This document shows, one piece after another, positions 51,062 through 58,605 of a stretch of DNA of 64,000 nt (the first letter of the stretch is position 1; each line of letters opens with the position of its first letter). A program made the position numbers and the translations under genes. The stretch is taken from NCBI RefSeq assembly GCF_003990045.1, contig NZ_RZGZ01000004.1, positions 124,001-188,000 of the forward strand, in the 5' to 3' direction. The notes beneath the pieces are model-generated. The model searched no databases, had not been told where the DNA came from, and saw only the letters and a list, made by a program, of their open reading frames with translations. The stretch comes from Labedella endophytica. GTDB lineage: Bacteria; Actinomycetota; Actinomycetes; Actinomycetales; Microbacteriaceae.

Positions 51062-51304
51062 TCACCGTTCGCCGCTCGCGAATCCGGCGGCGCGCAGCTC
51101 CGCAAGATAGGCGCTGTCTGCCGGAGCGAGGTAGTGCGCCTCTGAGCGCTCGTCGACGCCGACGACGCGGACCGGAACTCCTCCTGCCCCGATCACGGCG
51201 TCCATTGCGACCTGGGTGAGGGCCGAACCTGGATTGCGGAGCAGCCACTCCTGTGCGCTGCGTCCGCATCGTGTGAACCAGTGACCGTCATCGCTCGTTT
51301 TCAT
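51062..51304 (-). CDS. small hypothetical protein, 80 aa, leaderless
   Basis: MKTSDDGHWFTRCGRSAQEW, then NPGSALTQVAMDAVIGAGGV and SEAHYLAPADSAYLAELRAA. Soluble, no known motif. The ATG is 7 nt after the P15 -10, where transcription should start, and there is no ribosome site. This promoter match is the best evidence that the gene is real. Confidence 0.65.
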   Translation of the reverse strand: MKTSDDGHWFTRCGRSAQEWLLRNPGSALTQVAMDAVIGAGGVPVRVVGVDERSEAHYLAPADSAYLAELRAAGFASGER

Positions 51305-51310
51305 GGAACC

Positions 51311-51341
51311 ATCCCACACCCTGTCCCCAGCACCGGGTCAA
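51311..51341 (-). promoter_or_regulatory. MerR-type promoter P15
   Basis: -35 TTGACC, 19 bp, -10 TGGGAT. Leftward, opposite P16. Confidence 0.85.
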
Positions 51342-51403
51342 GGAACGCACGGCTCCTTCTCGTCTGTGGCGACCGACCGATCGCTCACCGGACCGTCCCG
51401 TTG

Positions 51404-51434
51404 TTGACCCGGTGGTAGGAACATGGTGTGCACT
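51404..51434 (+). promoter_or_regulatory. MerR-type promoter P16
   Basis: -35 TTGACC, 19 bp, -10 TGCACT; spacer CGGTGGTAGGA shared with P17. Drives the 51491 gene. Confidence 0.85.
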
Positions 51435-51490
51435 GAGCCATGCGCGCGGGTAACGACGCGTCCGACGCCCGATCGATCCGAGGAGACATC

Positions 51491-52132
51491 GTGCACTGTG
51501 GACGGGCAAGGCGCGTCGCCCCAGGAGACGAAAGTGTTCTCGAGCCGTTCCGCTGGTGGCATCTGCTCAACGGCCGTCAACTGTTCTACGTCACCGTCGA
51601 ACTCACCGGCACCCGTCGGAGCGCCTACGCCCTCGATGTGAGGTCTTCCGGAAAGCAATCGGGAGACTTCGGGATGGCCTACGTCTACCTCGACGGGCGG
51701 CAGCTCTTGCGAGCTGAACTTCCCGCTGAATTCCCTGTGGAAGGCGGGGTCATCGACGTTGCGTACGGCGCCGCCGGCTTGAAGCGAGCTCACTACGTCA
51801 CACCGAACGGCATCGCGACGCCCCTGACACCGGAGCCCCGGTCCGCCGTGGGGCGTCGTATGCGTTTCGCGCGCACCCATCCGAGCGCAAGTCGATGGAT
51901 TGGAGCCGTCTCCATCGTTCTGCTCCTCGCGGGCGTCATCGTGAATGGGCTTCAGCTCATCGAGCCGGTTCTGCAGATCCCGCCCGTCGTCGAACGCATC
52001 GGGCGCTTCGAATCCCCGATTCACCTTCCCGTGTGGCTGAACGTGACACTTGGAGTCCTCGCCGGCATCGGAGCGTCCGAGCGAGCCCTCCGTCTTCGCT
52101 ACAACTGGCTCCTCGACGGCCTCGGCTTCTGA
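51491..52132 (+). CDS. unknown membrane protein, paralogue of 40069
   Basis: About 213 aa. GTG start with GAGGAG 6-7 nt upstream, chosen because the product then begins where the 40069 paralogue does; an ATG at 51440 lies at the predicted transcript start. FRWWHLLNGRQLFYVTVELT, VEGGVIDVAYGAAGLKRAHY, two helices (IGAVSIVLLLAGVIVNGLQL; LNVTLGVLAGIGASERAL), ending RYNWLLDGLGF. The conserved RWW.L..GR.LFY and LRYNWLLDGLG ends define the family. Confidence 0.75.
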   Translation: MHCGRARRVAPGDESVLEPFRWWHLLNGRQLFYVTVELTGTRRSAYALDVRSSGKQSGDFGMAYVYLDGRQLLRAELPAEFPVEGGVIDVAYGAAGLKRAHYVTPNGIATPLTPEPRSAVGRRMRFARTHPSASRWIGAVSIVLLLAGVIVNGLQLIEPVLQIPPVVERIGRFESPIHLPVWLNVTLGVLAGIGASERALRLRYNWLLDGLGF

Positions 52133-52252
52133 ACGTCGATCAAAGACCAGCCAACGGTCGGGATTGAATTCCTCGACCGGTGAAGCCGGCGAGCCGTCGG
52201 CGAGCCCGCCACCCCGTGTTTCGAGGTGGCAATCCGCCGTGTCGCACTCCTC

Positions 52253-52283
52253 TTGACTCGGTGGTAGGAACACGCTCTTGACT
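52253..52283 (+). promoter_or_regulatory. MerR-type promoter P17
   Basis: -35 TTGACT, 19 bp, -10 TTGACT. 82 nt before the CPBP gene. Confidence 0.8.
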
Positions 52284-52364
52284 TCATGCGCGTCAGGTGT
52301 CGACTTGCGCGCATCCCGGCCGGCCGTCCAGCCGACGGGCCCCATCCGGAGGAAAAGAGCTGCA

Positions 52365-53249
52365 ATGGATCATCCCGCCACCCCCGTTGAGTACCACCGG
52401 GTTCTCGTCAGCGATAAACGGCGGATCGGACGAGGCATCCTCGCGATCGCCCTCCTCCTGCTCGGCATGCAGGTGTTCATCTTCGCGTTCGCCATCGGCG
52501 CGACCCTGATCGACACGGCGATCGGCACGGAGCCCCGCGCCGGATACACCCCCCTTGTGAACGCCGCCGGCGCCTTCGCGGTGGCGCTCCTGATCCCGTG
52601 GAGCATGCTGATACAGCGCTGGCTCTACGGCGTCCGCGGCGGGTCGCTGTCGTCGGTGCTGGGGCATCTTCGCTTCGACCTGCTGGGTCGCGCCCTCGTG
52701 GTCCTTCTGCCGGTGATCGCCGTCGTCCAGATCGTCTACTACGTGACCCCGTTGCCGCAGACGACGTGGGGCTGGCACGACACACTGCTCCTCGTGTCCA
52801 CCGCTCTATTCCTCACGCCCTTCCAAGCCGCAGGCGAGGAGTACGGCTTCCGCGGCCTGATCTTCCGAGTCGTTGGCAGTTGGACGCGGAATCCCCGGCT
52901 TGGTCTTCTGCTCGCCATCATCGTCTCCAGCGTGCTCTTTGCGAGCGTCCACGTCTCCACCAGCGGCCTGCTGAACCTGTGGTACATCGTCTTCGCGGTC
53001 GGCACCGCGTGGATCACCTGGCGTTCGGGCGGACTCGAGATCGCGATCGTGCTGCACGCCCTGTACAACGCCACTCAGTTCGCCATCGACGCTGCACTCC
53101 AGATCGACCCCACTGTCGCGACCGACCGCTCGGCCGCAGCGATCGATCTGACCGTACTCATCCCGATTCCCCTCGTCGTCGTCGCCGTCATCGTGGTGGC
53201 GATCCGCACACGGAGTACCGGGACGATACGCACGCCGGGCCACCGCTGA
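52365..53249 (+). CDS. CPBP-family intramembrane protease
   Basis: A 294-aa protein with eight helices. AAGEEYGFRGLIFRVVGSW (EExxxR), LFASVHVSTSG and IVLHALYNATQFA carry the catalytic Glu and His residues. ATG with GGAGG 12 nt upstream. Followed 49 bp later by a second CPBP gene, so P17 probably drives both. Confidence 0.9.
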   Translation: MDHPATPVEYHRVLVSDKRRIGRGILAIALLLLGMQVFIFAFAIGATLIDTAIGTEPRAGYTPLVNAAGAFAVALLIPWSMLIQRWLYGVRGGSLSSVLGHLRFDLLGRALVVLLPVIAVVQIVYYVTPLPQTTWGWHDTLLLVSTALFLTPFQAAGEEYGFRGLIFRVVGSWTRNPRLGLLLAIIVSSVLFASVHVSTSGLLNLWYIVFAVGTAWITWRSGGLEIAIVLHALYNATQFAIDAALQIDPTVATDRSAAAIDLTVLIPIPLVVVAVIVVAIRTRSTGTIRTPGHR

Positions 53250-53298
53250 GAGTGCTCGGTCGAGTCGTCAGGCTTGCTTGTCGCCTCAGGGGCGCTCG

Positions 53299-54006
53299 AT
53301 GACGGGCACCGGACCCATCGCCGTGACTTCGTCGCCTCTCAGGCCCGGGTGGCCCGAGGTCCTCGTGGGCCTCGCCCTCGGGGCGGCTGTCGTGCTCCTC
53401 CTCGTCGTCGCTCCGGATACGGTCTCGGCCGATCCCGTCGTCTGGGGGCTCATCCTCGCGGCGGCGGCCGGAGTGGCCGGGCTCATCGGTTTCGGCGGCG
53501 CCGTCCTCACCCGGCGCCGGCCCCTGCAGGCGTTCGCCATCCGGCGCACCTCGGGCCGCTGGATCCTCCTCGGAATCGTCTTCGGCATCGTCGCCTTCGT
53601 CCTGAAGGGGCTCGTCAACACCGTCGTGAGCGCCGTCGCCGGAGCGCTCGAGGACCCGCAGGGTTCGTACTACGACGCCGCTGGGGGTGGACTGCTGCCC
53701 CTCGTCCTGACGTTCCTCTTCCTCGCCGTACTGACGCCGATCGGCGAGGAGTTCCTGTTCCGGGGTGTCATCACGAACGCCCTTCTCCGGTACGGGCCGC
53801 TCGTCGGCGTCGTGGGGAGCTCGATCATCTTCGCGCTCTTCCACGGGATCAACCTCGCGCTACCGTCCGCCTTCGTCGTCGGCCTCGTCGCCGCCGAGGT
53901 CATGCGACGGAGTGGATCGATCTGGCCGGCCGTCATCGTGCACTCGGTCAACAACCTGGCCCTGCCGATCCTCGCAATCGTCCTGCGGGCCACGGGCGCC
54001 GAGTGA
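53299..54006 (+). CDS. CPBP-family intramembrane protease (second)
   Basis: About 235 aa, a different branch from its neighbour. TPIGEEFLFRGVITNALLRY, IIFALFHGINLALPSAF and AVIVHSVNNLALPILA hold the motifs. AGGGG precedes the chosen ATG; a TTG seven codons upstream is possible. Convergent with nothing; P18 follows directly. Confidence 0.85.
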   Translation: MTGTGPIAVTSSPLRPGWPEVLVGLALGAAVVLLLVVAPDTVSADPVVWGLILAAAAGVAGLIGFGGAVLTRRRPLQAFAIRRTSGRWILLGIVFGIVAFVLKGLVNTVVSAVAGALEDPQGSYYDAAGGGLLPLVLTFLFLAVLTPIGEEFLFRGVITNALLRYGPLVGVVGSSIIFALFHGINLALPSAFVVGLVAAEVMRRSGSIWPAVIVHSVNNLALPILAIVLRATGAE

Positions 54007-54034
54007 CGGGCGTCGCCGCATCTCAGCGAGCGTC

Positions 54035-54065
54035 TTGACCATGTTCCTGGCACATGGTGTTCGCT
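54035..54065 (+). promoter_or_regulatory. MerR-type promoter P18
   Basis: -35 TTGACC, 19 bp, -10 TTCGCT. The ATG at 54073 follows 8 nt after the -10. Confidence 0.85.
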
Positions 54066-54072
54066 GAAGAAC

Positions 54073-54795
54073 ATGACGCGACACGGGGGACCGAAGGTCC
54101 GCTCGGATCGCAGCCGCTCGCTCATCAGCTTCCTGGTGTCATCGCTCGTCGTGGTCGGAACGCTCCCGCTCCTCGCGCTCACGACGGGGGTCGCTCTCGA
54201 CCCGAACGACGGTCGACAGATCGTCACCCTCCTCTACCTCGTCTACTGGCCGGCCTACACGGTCATCTACGTTGCTTGGAGTGCGCGCACCTATGTGCGG
54301 CTCGACTCGGAACCGCTCCGGCGGTCGGCGCTCATCGACGAGCGCGACCATCGCAACGTCTTCACCCGCACGCTGGGAGCCGCCGGCGTCGCAGACACCG
54401 CTATGTCTGGTGCCGTCGTGGCGGTGTTCGTGACGATCTTCATCGCGCAGCAACCGGTCATGCGCGAAGAGCCCATCTACGTCGCGTTGACCTTCCTCAC
54501 CGTCGCCGCATCCTGGACCCAGATGATGTTCTCCTTCGCCCTCAGCTACATGCGGCTCGCGGCCAGGACGAGCGAGACGGAGCATTTCCGGTTCTCGCTC
54601 CCCGGCCCGGCGCGCTTCCCCGACTACCTCACGCTCGCCTCGCTGGTCTCGTCCATGGCCGCGACGACGCCGGCCGAGATGCTCTCACCGGCAGCGTGGC
54701 GACTCGTGCGCGCGAACGTGCTGGTCGCCTTCGGCTTCAACTCGGTCATCGTCGCGATGATGGTCTCGCTTCTCTTCGGCGGGTTCCTCAGCTAG
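54073..54795 (+). CDS. DUF1345-family membrane protein
   Basis: A 240-aa protein with five helices (SFLVSSLVVVGTLPLLALTT, QIVTLLYLVYWPAYTVIYVA, TAMSGAVVAVFVTIFIA, YVALTFLTVAASWTQMMFSF, VAFGFNSVIVAMMVSLLF). WTQMMFSFALSYMRLA and the PDYLTLASLVSS segment fit DUF1345. Leaderless by position: no ribosome site, and the ATG is at the predicted transcript start. Confidence 0.8.
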   Translation: MTRHGGPKVRSDRSRSLISFLVSSLVVVGTLPLLALTTGVALDPNDGRQIVTLLYLVYWPAYTVIYVAWSARTYVRLDSEPLRRSALIDERDHRNVFTRTLGAAGVADTAMSGAVVAVFVTIFIAQQPVMREEPIYVALTFLTVAASWTQMMFSFALSYMRLAARTSETEHFRFSLPGPARFPDYLTLASLVSSMAATTPAEMLSPAAWRLVRANVLVAFGFNSVIVAMMVSLLFGGFLS

Positions 54796-54945
54796 CCGCC
54801 GGCGTCGGTGCCGTCGTTCTCGGCCGCCGTGTTCCAGGCGTAGAACGTGCCGTCGACCTCGACGATCGACCAATTCATGCACTGCCATTCCGAGCGTGGA
54901 TGGCCCGATGTCGTCCGGTGGCATGGTCTTGCGATCGAGCGGATC
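54796..54945. other. intergenic, possible relic
   Basis: 150 bp between convergent genes. Contains CCGGTGGCATGGTCTTGCGA (about 54914), similar to the right half of the regulon promoters but without a -35. No gene seen. Confidence 0.3.
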
Positions 54946-55152
54946 TCAGCCCAACCGTCGTACCCGGAGGACGACGGCGGTCACGACGACGAGCACGAGG
55001 CCGACCGCGCCGAGCGGGATGCCGACGAGGGACAGTGCGCCCGCGCCGATGTTGGCGTCGAGCGCCGTGGGGTCGCGGATGAGGACGGCCACGGCGAGCA
55101 TCGTGAAGCCGATCGCGAGGAGGACCGTGCCGAGGGTTCGGAGGGCGCGCAT
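54946..55152 (-). CDS. small two-helix membrane protein
   Basis: 68 aa: MRALRTLGTVLLAIGFTMLA continues into the first helix, and GALSLVGIPLGAVGLVLVVV forms the second; the end is VLRVRRLG. The ATG overlaps the stop of the DUF4188 gene (ATGA), so it is translationally coupled and probably functions with it. No family recognised. Confidence 0.65.
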   Translation of the reverse strand: MRALRTLGTVLLAIGFTMLAVAVLIRDPTALDANIGAGALSLVGIPLGAVGLVLVVVTAVVLRVRRLG

Positions 55153-55682
55153 CAGCGGACCGCCTCCGCGTCTGGGCTCGATGACGCGGCGGATGCGGGA
55201 GCGCGCGTCTCGTCTGCGCCGATGCGCTCACCGCCGCCGCCCTCCCCGTGTCCCGCCGAGACGATCGACGTCGCACGAGCCAGACCCATCACGGGCGTCG
55301 TGACGTACAGGCTCTCGGCGCGGTCGACGAGGAAGGTCTCGTGCCAGACGCCGACGGCGCCGCCGGACCTCCGCGTCGTGCGGGAGAAGATGTTCCAGGC
55401 CGCGCGGTGCGACGCCGATGCGTCGGCCGCGTAGGCGTACAGCTCGTCGAGCGACGACCAGTACTGAGTCTGGGACGGCCCGTTCCGATCGACGTGTGTG
55501 GCGGCTCCGAGAAGCCCGGAGTCGGGGTCCGCTTGCAGCTCACGGAGCATGCGTGTCATCGCTCGATAGGGCGGGAGCCAGAGGTCGGGACGCCTCCAGC
55601 GGTTCACGCGCAGGCCCATGCGGAAGACGACGAGTTCGCCGTCGTACTCATGCGTCATCCGGCCCCGGATCACGTTGTGCAT
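55152..55682 (-). CDS. DUF4188-family protein (monooxygenase-like)
   Basis: A 176-aa protein. RMTHEYDGELVVFRMGLRVN, LPPYRAMTRMLRELQADPDS, GPSQTQYWSSLDELYAYAAD, HRAAWNIFSRTTRRSGGAVG then VWHETFLVDRAESLYV match DUF4188, a ferredoxin-like fold related to haem-dependent dehydratases and monooxygenases. The last 35 residues are acidic and disordered. From P19. Confidence 0.85.
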   Translation of the reverse strand: MHNVIRGRMTHEYDGELVVFRMGLRVNRWRRPDLWLPPYRAMTRMLRELQADPDSGLLGAATHVDRNGPSQTQYWSSLDELYAYAADASASHRAAWNIFSRTTRRSGGAVGVWHETFLVDRAESLYVTTPVMGLARATSIVSAGHGEGGGGERIGADETRAPASAASSSPDAEAVR

Positions 55683-55718
55683 CGCGTGCCTTCCTCTCGG
55701 TGGGTGACGTCCTGCTCC

Positions 55719-55749
55719 ATGGAACCCCGTGTCCTGGGAACAGGGTCAA
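55719..55749 (-). promoter_or_regulatory. MerR-type promoter P19
   Basis: -35 TTGACC, 19 bp, -10 TTCCAT; spacer CTGTTCCCAGGACA. Back-to-back with P20, 17 bp away. Confidence 0.85.
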
Positions 55750-55766
55750 GTGGCAGGTAGGGCCTC

Positions 55767-55797
55767 TTGACCGTGTGGCGGGAACACGGAGTGTGAT
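55767..55797 (+). promoter_or_regulatory. MerR-type promoter P20
   Basis: -35 TTGACC, 19 bp, -10 TGTGAT. 47 nt before the serine hydrolase ATG. Confidence 0.85.
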
Positions 55798-55844
55798 CGA
55801 CCAGGCGCTACCGGAGCGCATACAGCCCCGTCCGAGGAGGACCC

Positions 55845-56972
55845 ATGACGATCCGCAGTGCTCTCATCGCCACGACCGGGGCAGCGGCGCTGCTCGCCGG
55901 GCTCGCACTCGCCCCGCCGGCCCCAGAGGCCGCGAGCGGGCACGACCCGGTCCGAGCCGCCCTTGCCGAGACGATGCGGCTCGACGATTGGCCGGCCGCA
56001 TTCGCCGCCACCACCGACGAGCGCGGCAAGACCCGCACCTACGCCGCGGGGGTTGTCGAGCTCGGCACCTCCACGAAGGTCAGCCGCGACAGCAGCCTCC
56101 GGATCGGGAGCAACACGAAGACCTTCACCGCCGCCGTCGTGCTCCAGCTCGTCGCCGAGGGAGAGATCGATCTCGATGCCACGGTCGAGTCGTATCTGCC
56201 GGGTGTGCTCGACCACCCCGAGGTGACGGGCGCAGACGTCACCGTCCGTCAGCTGCTCCAGCACACCGCTGGGCTGCCGGATCTGGACGACGACGTCTTC
56301 GCGAACATCGTCGAGTGGCAGCACCGCTACATCTCGCCGCGCTCCGCCCTCGACATCGCACTGACGGAGCCGGTGACCGGCGCCCCGGGGGAGGCGTTCT
56401 CCTACAGCAACACCCACTACATCCTCGCGGGCCTCATCGTCGAGGCGGTCGCCGGGCGGCCCTTCAGCGAGGTGGTCCACGAGCGCATCCTCGCCCCGCT
56501 CGGGCTCGACGACACCTACATGCCCGACCAGGGCGAACAGGTGATCCGCGGAAAGCACCCGCACAGCTACATCCCGGTGGACGGTGAGTCCCTCGACTAC
56601 ACGGACTTCGACCCGTCGTGGGGCTTCACCGCCGGTGCGATGGTCTCGACCACCAGCGACCTCACGGCCTTCTACGCGGCGCTCGCGCAGGGCGACGTCG
56701 TTCCCGCAGACCTCCTCGCAGAGATGCAGACGACGATCCCGACCACCGGCCTGTGGGAGGGTGCTCGGTACGGTCTCGGGCTCATCTCCTTCGACCTCAG
56801 CTGCGGCGTGACCGCGTGGGGTCACGGCGGCGACGTGCCGGGCACCCAATCGCGGGTAGCGGCCACGGAGGACGGGCGGTCCGCCGCGATCGTCGTCACA
56901 CGGAATGCGACGACCGCCGAGGGCGAAGCGCGCCTGCGGGCCTTCCTCGACACGGCGATCTGCTCGCAGTAG
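55845..56972 (+). CDS. secreted serine hydrolase, class C beta-lactamase/DD-peptidase fold
   Basis: A 375-aa protein with a signal peptide (ALIATTGAAALLAGLALAPP, cleavage near AASG). Penicillin-binding motifs: IGSNTKTFTAAV (SxxK), AFSYSNTHYILAGL (YxN), and AWGHGGDVPGTQS (HxG). The hydrolase could be a DD-carboxypeptidase, esterase or beta-lactamase; substrate not readable. GAGGA precedes the ATG. Confidence 0.9.
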   Translation: MTIRSALIATTGAAALLAGLALAPPAPEAASGHDPVRAALAETMRLDDWPAAFAATTDERGKTRTYAAGVVELGTSTKVSRDSSLRIGSNTKTFTAAVVLQLVAEGEIDLDATVESYLPGVLDHPEVTGADVTVRQLLQHTAGLPDLDDDVFANIVEWQHRYISPRSALDIALTEPVTGAPGEAFSYSNTHYILAGLIVEAVAGRPFSEVVHERILAPLGLDDTYMPDQGEQVIRGKHPHSYIPVDGESLDYTDFDPSWGFTAGAMVSTTSDLTAFYAALAQGDVVPADLLAEMQTTIPTTGLWEGARYGLGLISFDLSCGVTAWGHGGDVPGTQSRVAATEDGRSAAIVVTRNATTAEGEARLRAFLDTAICSQ

Positions 56973-57071
56973 TCGTCGCCCCGTCCAAACACCGAGAAGA
57001 GAAGAACCCCCGACTGAATCCTCTATGAGACGACCGCGCAGATCGTGCCGACCGTCGTCGGGTGTCTCGAG

Positions 57072-58106
57072 TCACCCGAACAGGCTGTGCTGCTCGGCGA
57101 ATCCCCAGGCGATCTCGGAGGCATCCGGCCCTGCCTGATCGGTGTATTCGCCTTCGCCCTCGGGGCCGGGCCACGCGTGTGCCATCGCCGGGACGAGGTA
57201 GTGCTCGATGAGGGTGCCGCCGTCGGCGGTGGTGTAGACGGTGCGCTCGAACGCGTGGCGGCCATCGTGTGCGGGCGTCGACGTCGTCTCGCTCGTGAGC
57301 TCGAGACTGCTGTTGAGGAGCCCATCGTCGATGAGGTCGGCGACCGCGCTCCACTGCTCGACGAGACGGCCGCCGACGAGCTCGGGGACCACCTCGTCCT
57401 GGCCGCCCTGGATGACGAGCAGTGGCACGAGACGCTGCCGATCGGCCATCTGAGCCCATGCCTGCCGGGCGGTCTCCACCGGCGGAGTGTCGTCGGGGTT
57501 CTCCGGGTCCACCCGGTTGAGTCCGTACTCGCCCCCCGCGACCGACGTCACCGTTGCAAAGACGTCAGGGTATGTGGCACCCAGGATGACGGCGGTGCCG
57601 GCCCCCGACGAAGCGCCCGACACGTGCACCCGCGACGCGTCGGCGCCGTAGGTCTCGACGACCTCGCCTGCGATACCGGCGAGGAGCGCCGGCTCGCCGC
57701 TACCGCGCTGCTGGTTCTCGGGATCGCCTGAGTTCCAGCAGTTGATGGCGCTCGCGAAGGGACGCTGGCTGGGATAGACGACGATGAACCCTTCGCGGTC
57801 GGCGAGAGCGTCGAACTGTGTCGTGCGCTCCATCGAGTTCCAGCCGAAGCCTGTCATGGCGCAGCCGTGCAGGGCCATCATCACGGGCAGCGGGGTGGAG
57901 CCGTCGTATTGCGGAGGGACGTGCACCTGGTAGGGAAGCCAGTCGCCGTCCGCGTCGTGGTAGACGTGGGTGCTGTCGTTGTCGCCGCTCGCCATCGGAA
58001 GGCCGAGCTGGAACAGTGCGGTGACGCCGGCAGCCGTCAGCAGGAGGAGCGCGAGGGTTCCTGCGGTGAGGAGAGACCAACGCCGCCGGCGATCCAGGGT
58101 CTTCAC
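57072..58106 (-). CDS. LpqC/PHB-depolymerase-type esterase
   Basis: About 344 aa from a GTG (VKTLDRRRRWSLLTAGTLAL) with an N-terminal signal anchor. VMMALHGCAMTGFGWNSMER (oxyanion), FIVVYPSQRPFASAINCWN, VHVSGASSGAGTAVIL (Ser nucleophile), VIQGGQDEVVPELVGGRLVE, and a C-terminal His in PAMAHAWPGP. The GTG overlaps the stop of the 34-codon relic at 58103, so translation is coupled to it. Confidence 0.85.
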   Translation of the reverse strand: MKTLDRRRRWSLLTAGTLALLLLTAAGVTALFQLGLPMASGDNDSTHVYHDADGDWLPYQVHVPPQYDGSTPLPVMMALHGCAMTGFGWNSMERTTQFDALADREGFIVVYPSQRPFASAINCWNSGDPENQQRGSGEPALLAGIAGEVVETYGADASRVHVSGASSGAGTAVILGATYPDVFATVTSVAGGEYGLNRVDPENPDDTPPVETARQAWAQMADRQRLVPLLVIQGGQDEVVPELVGGRLVEQWSAVADLIDDGLLNSSLELTSETTSTPAHDGRHAFERTVYTTADGGTLIEHYLVPAMAHAWPGPEGEGEYTDQAGPDASEIAWGFAEQHSLFG

Positions 58107-58207
58107 CGGCCGAGGAGCGCGAGTGCGCCCGACGCGGCGATGAGGAGCTGCGTGAGCACTGGCACCTGGTCGACTGCGCTCTGCAGCCCGTCGCAGGGGT
58201 CGTCCAT
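58103..58207 (-). pseudogene. 34-codon deletion relic of a small multidrug efflux gene
   Basis: Encodes MDDPCDGLQSAVDQVP, matching the start of the 24265 protein (VDNPYEWLQSAIDQVP), joined in frame to LLIAASGALALLGR, matching its end (TLIAVAATGALAALGW). About 195 internal codons are missing. GAGGAG precedes the ATG, and the TGA overlaps the esterase GTG. Retained perhaps as a translated leader that feeds ribosomes to the esterase. Confidence 0.75.
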
Positions 58208-58265
58208 GGTTGTCCGTCTCCTCAGATTCCGATGTGCGGAGCAGTCGCTCCACTCGACGAAACCG

Positions 58266-58296
58266 AGTCAAGGCCGTGTTCTTGGAACATGGTCAA
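58266..58296 (-). promoter_or_regulatory. MerR-type promoter P21
   Basis: -35 TTGACC, 19 bp, -10 TTGACT; spacer ATGTTCCAAGAACA has an inner TTCCAAGAA near-dyad. Drives the relic and esterase. Confidence 0.85.
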
Positions 58297-58518
58297 GTGC
58301 ACGTCGGAGCAGCACCGATCGCTCGGTAGGTGCCGCCCCCGCAGCCGACCGGACCGCCGGAGAATGAAGGAGCAGGCGGTCGGCTCTAGCGATGGGGACC
58401 CCGGGCTGCCTGCCGTGCCCTGTTCTCGATCGCTTCCGCGCCGCCCGTGTGAGCTCGCTCATCGTCGTGGCGAAGAACGGCGAGTGGCGACGACGCGTTG
58501 CCCCGAGAGTGCCCGTTC

Positions 58519-58549
58519 TTGACCCTGTTCCGGGAACACGGTCTTGAAT
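58519..58549 (+). promoter_or_regulatory. MerR-type promoter P22
   Basis: -35 TTGACC, 19 bp, -10 TTGAAT; spacer CTGTTCCGGGAACACGG contains a perfect TGTTCCnGGAACA dyad. Drives MerR paralogue 4. Confidence 0.9.
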
Positions 58550-58605
58550 TGCCTTGTCTGTAGCGACCGAGACGCGGCCGTAGTGCGAGCGGAAGAGGAT
58601 GACCG

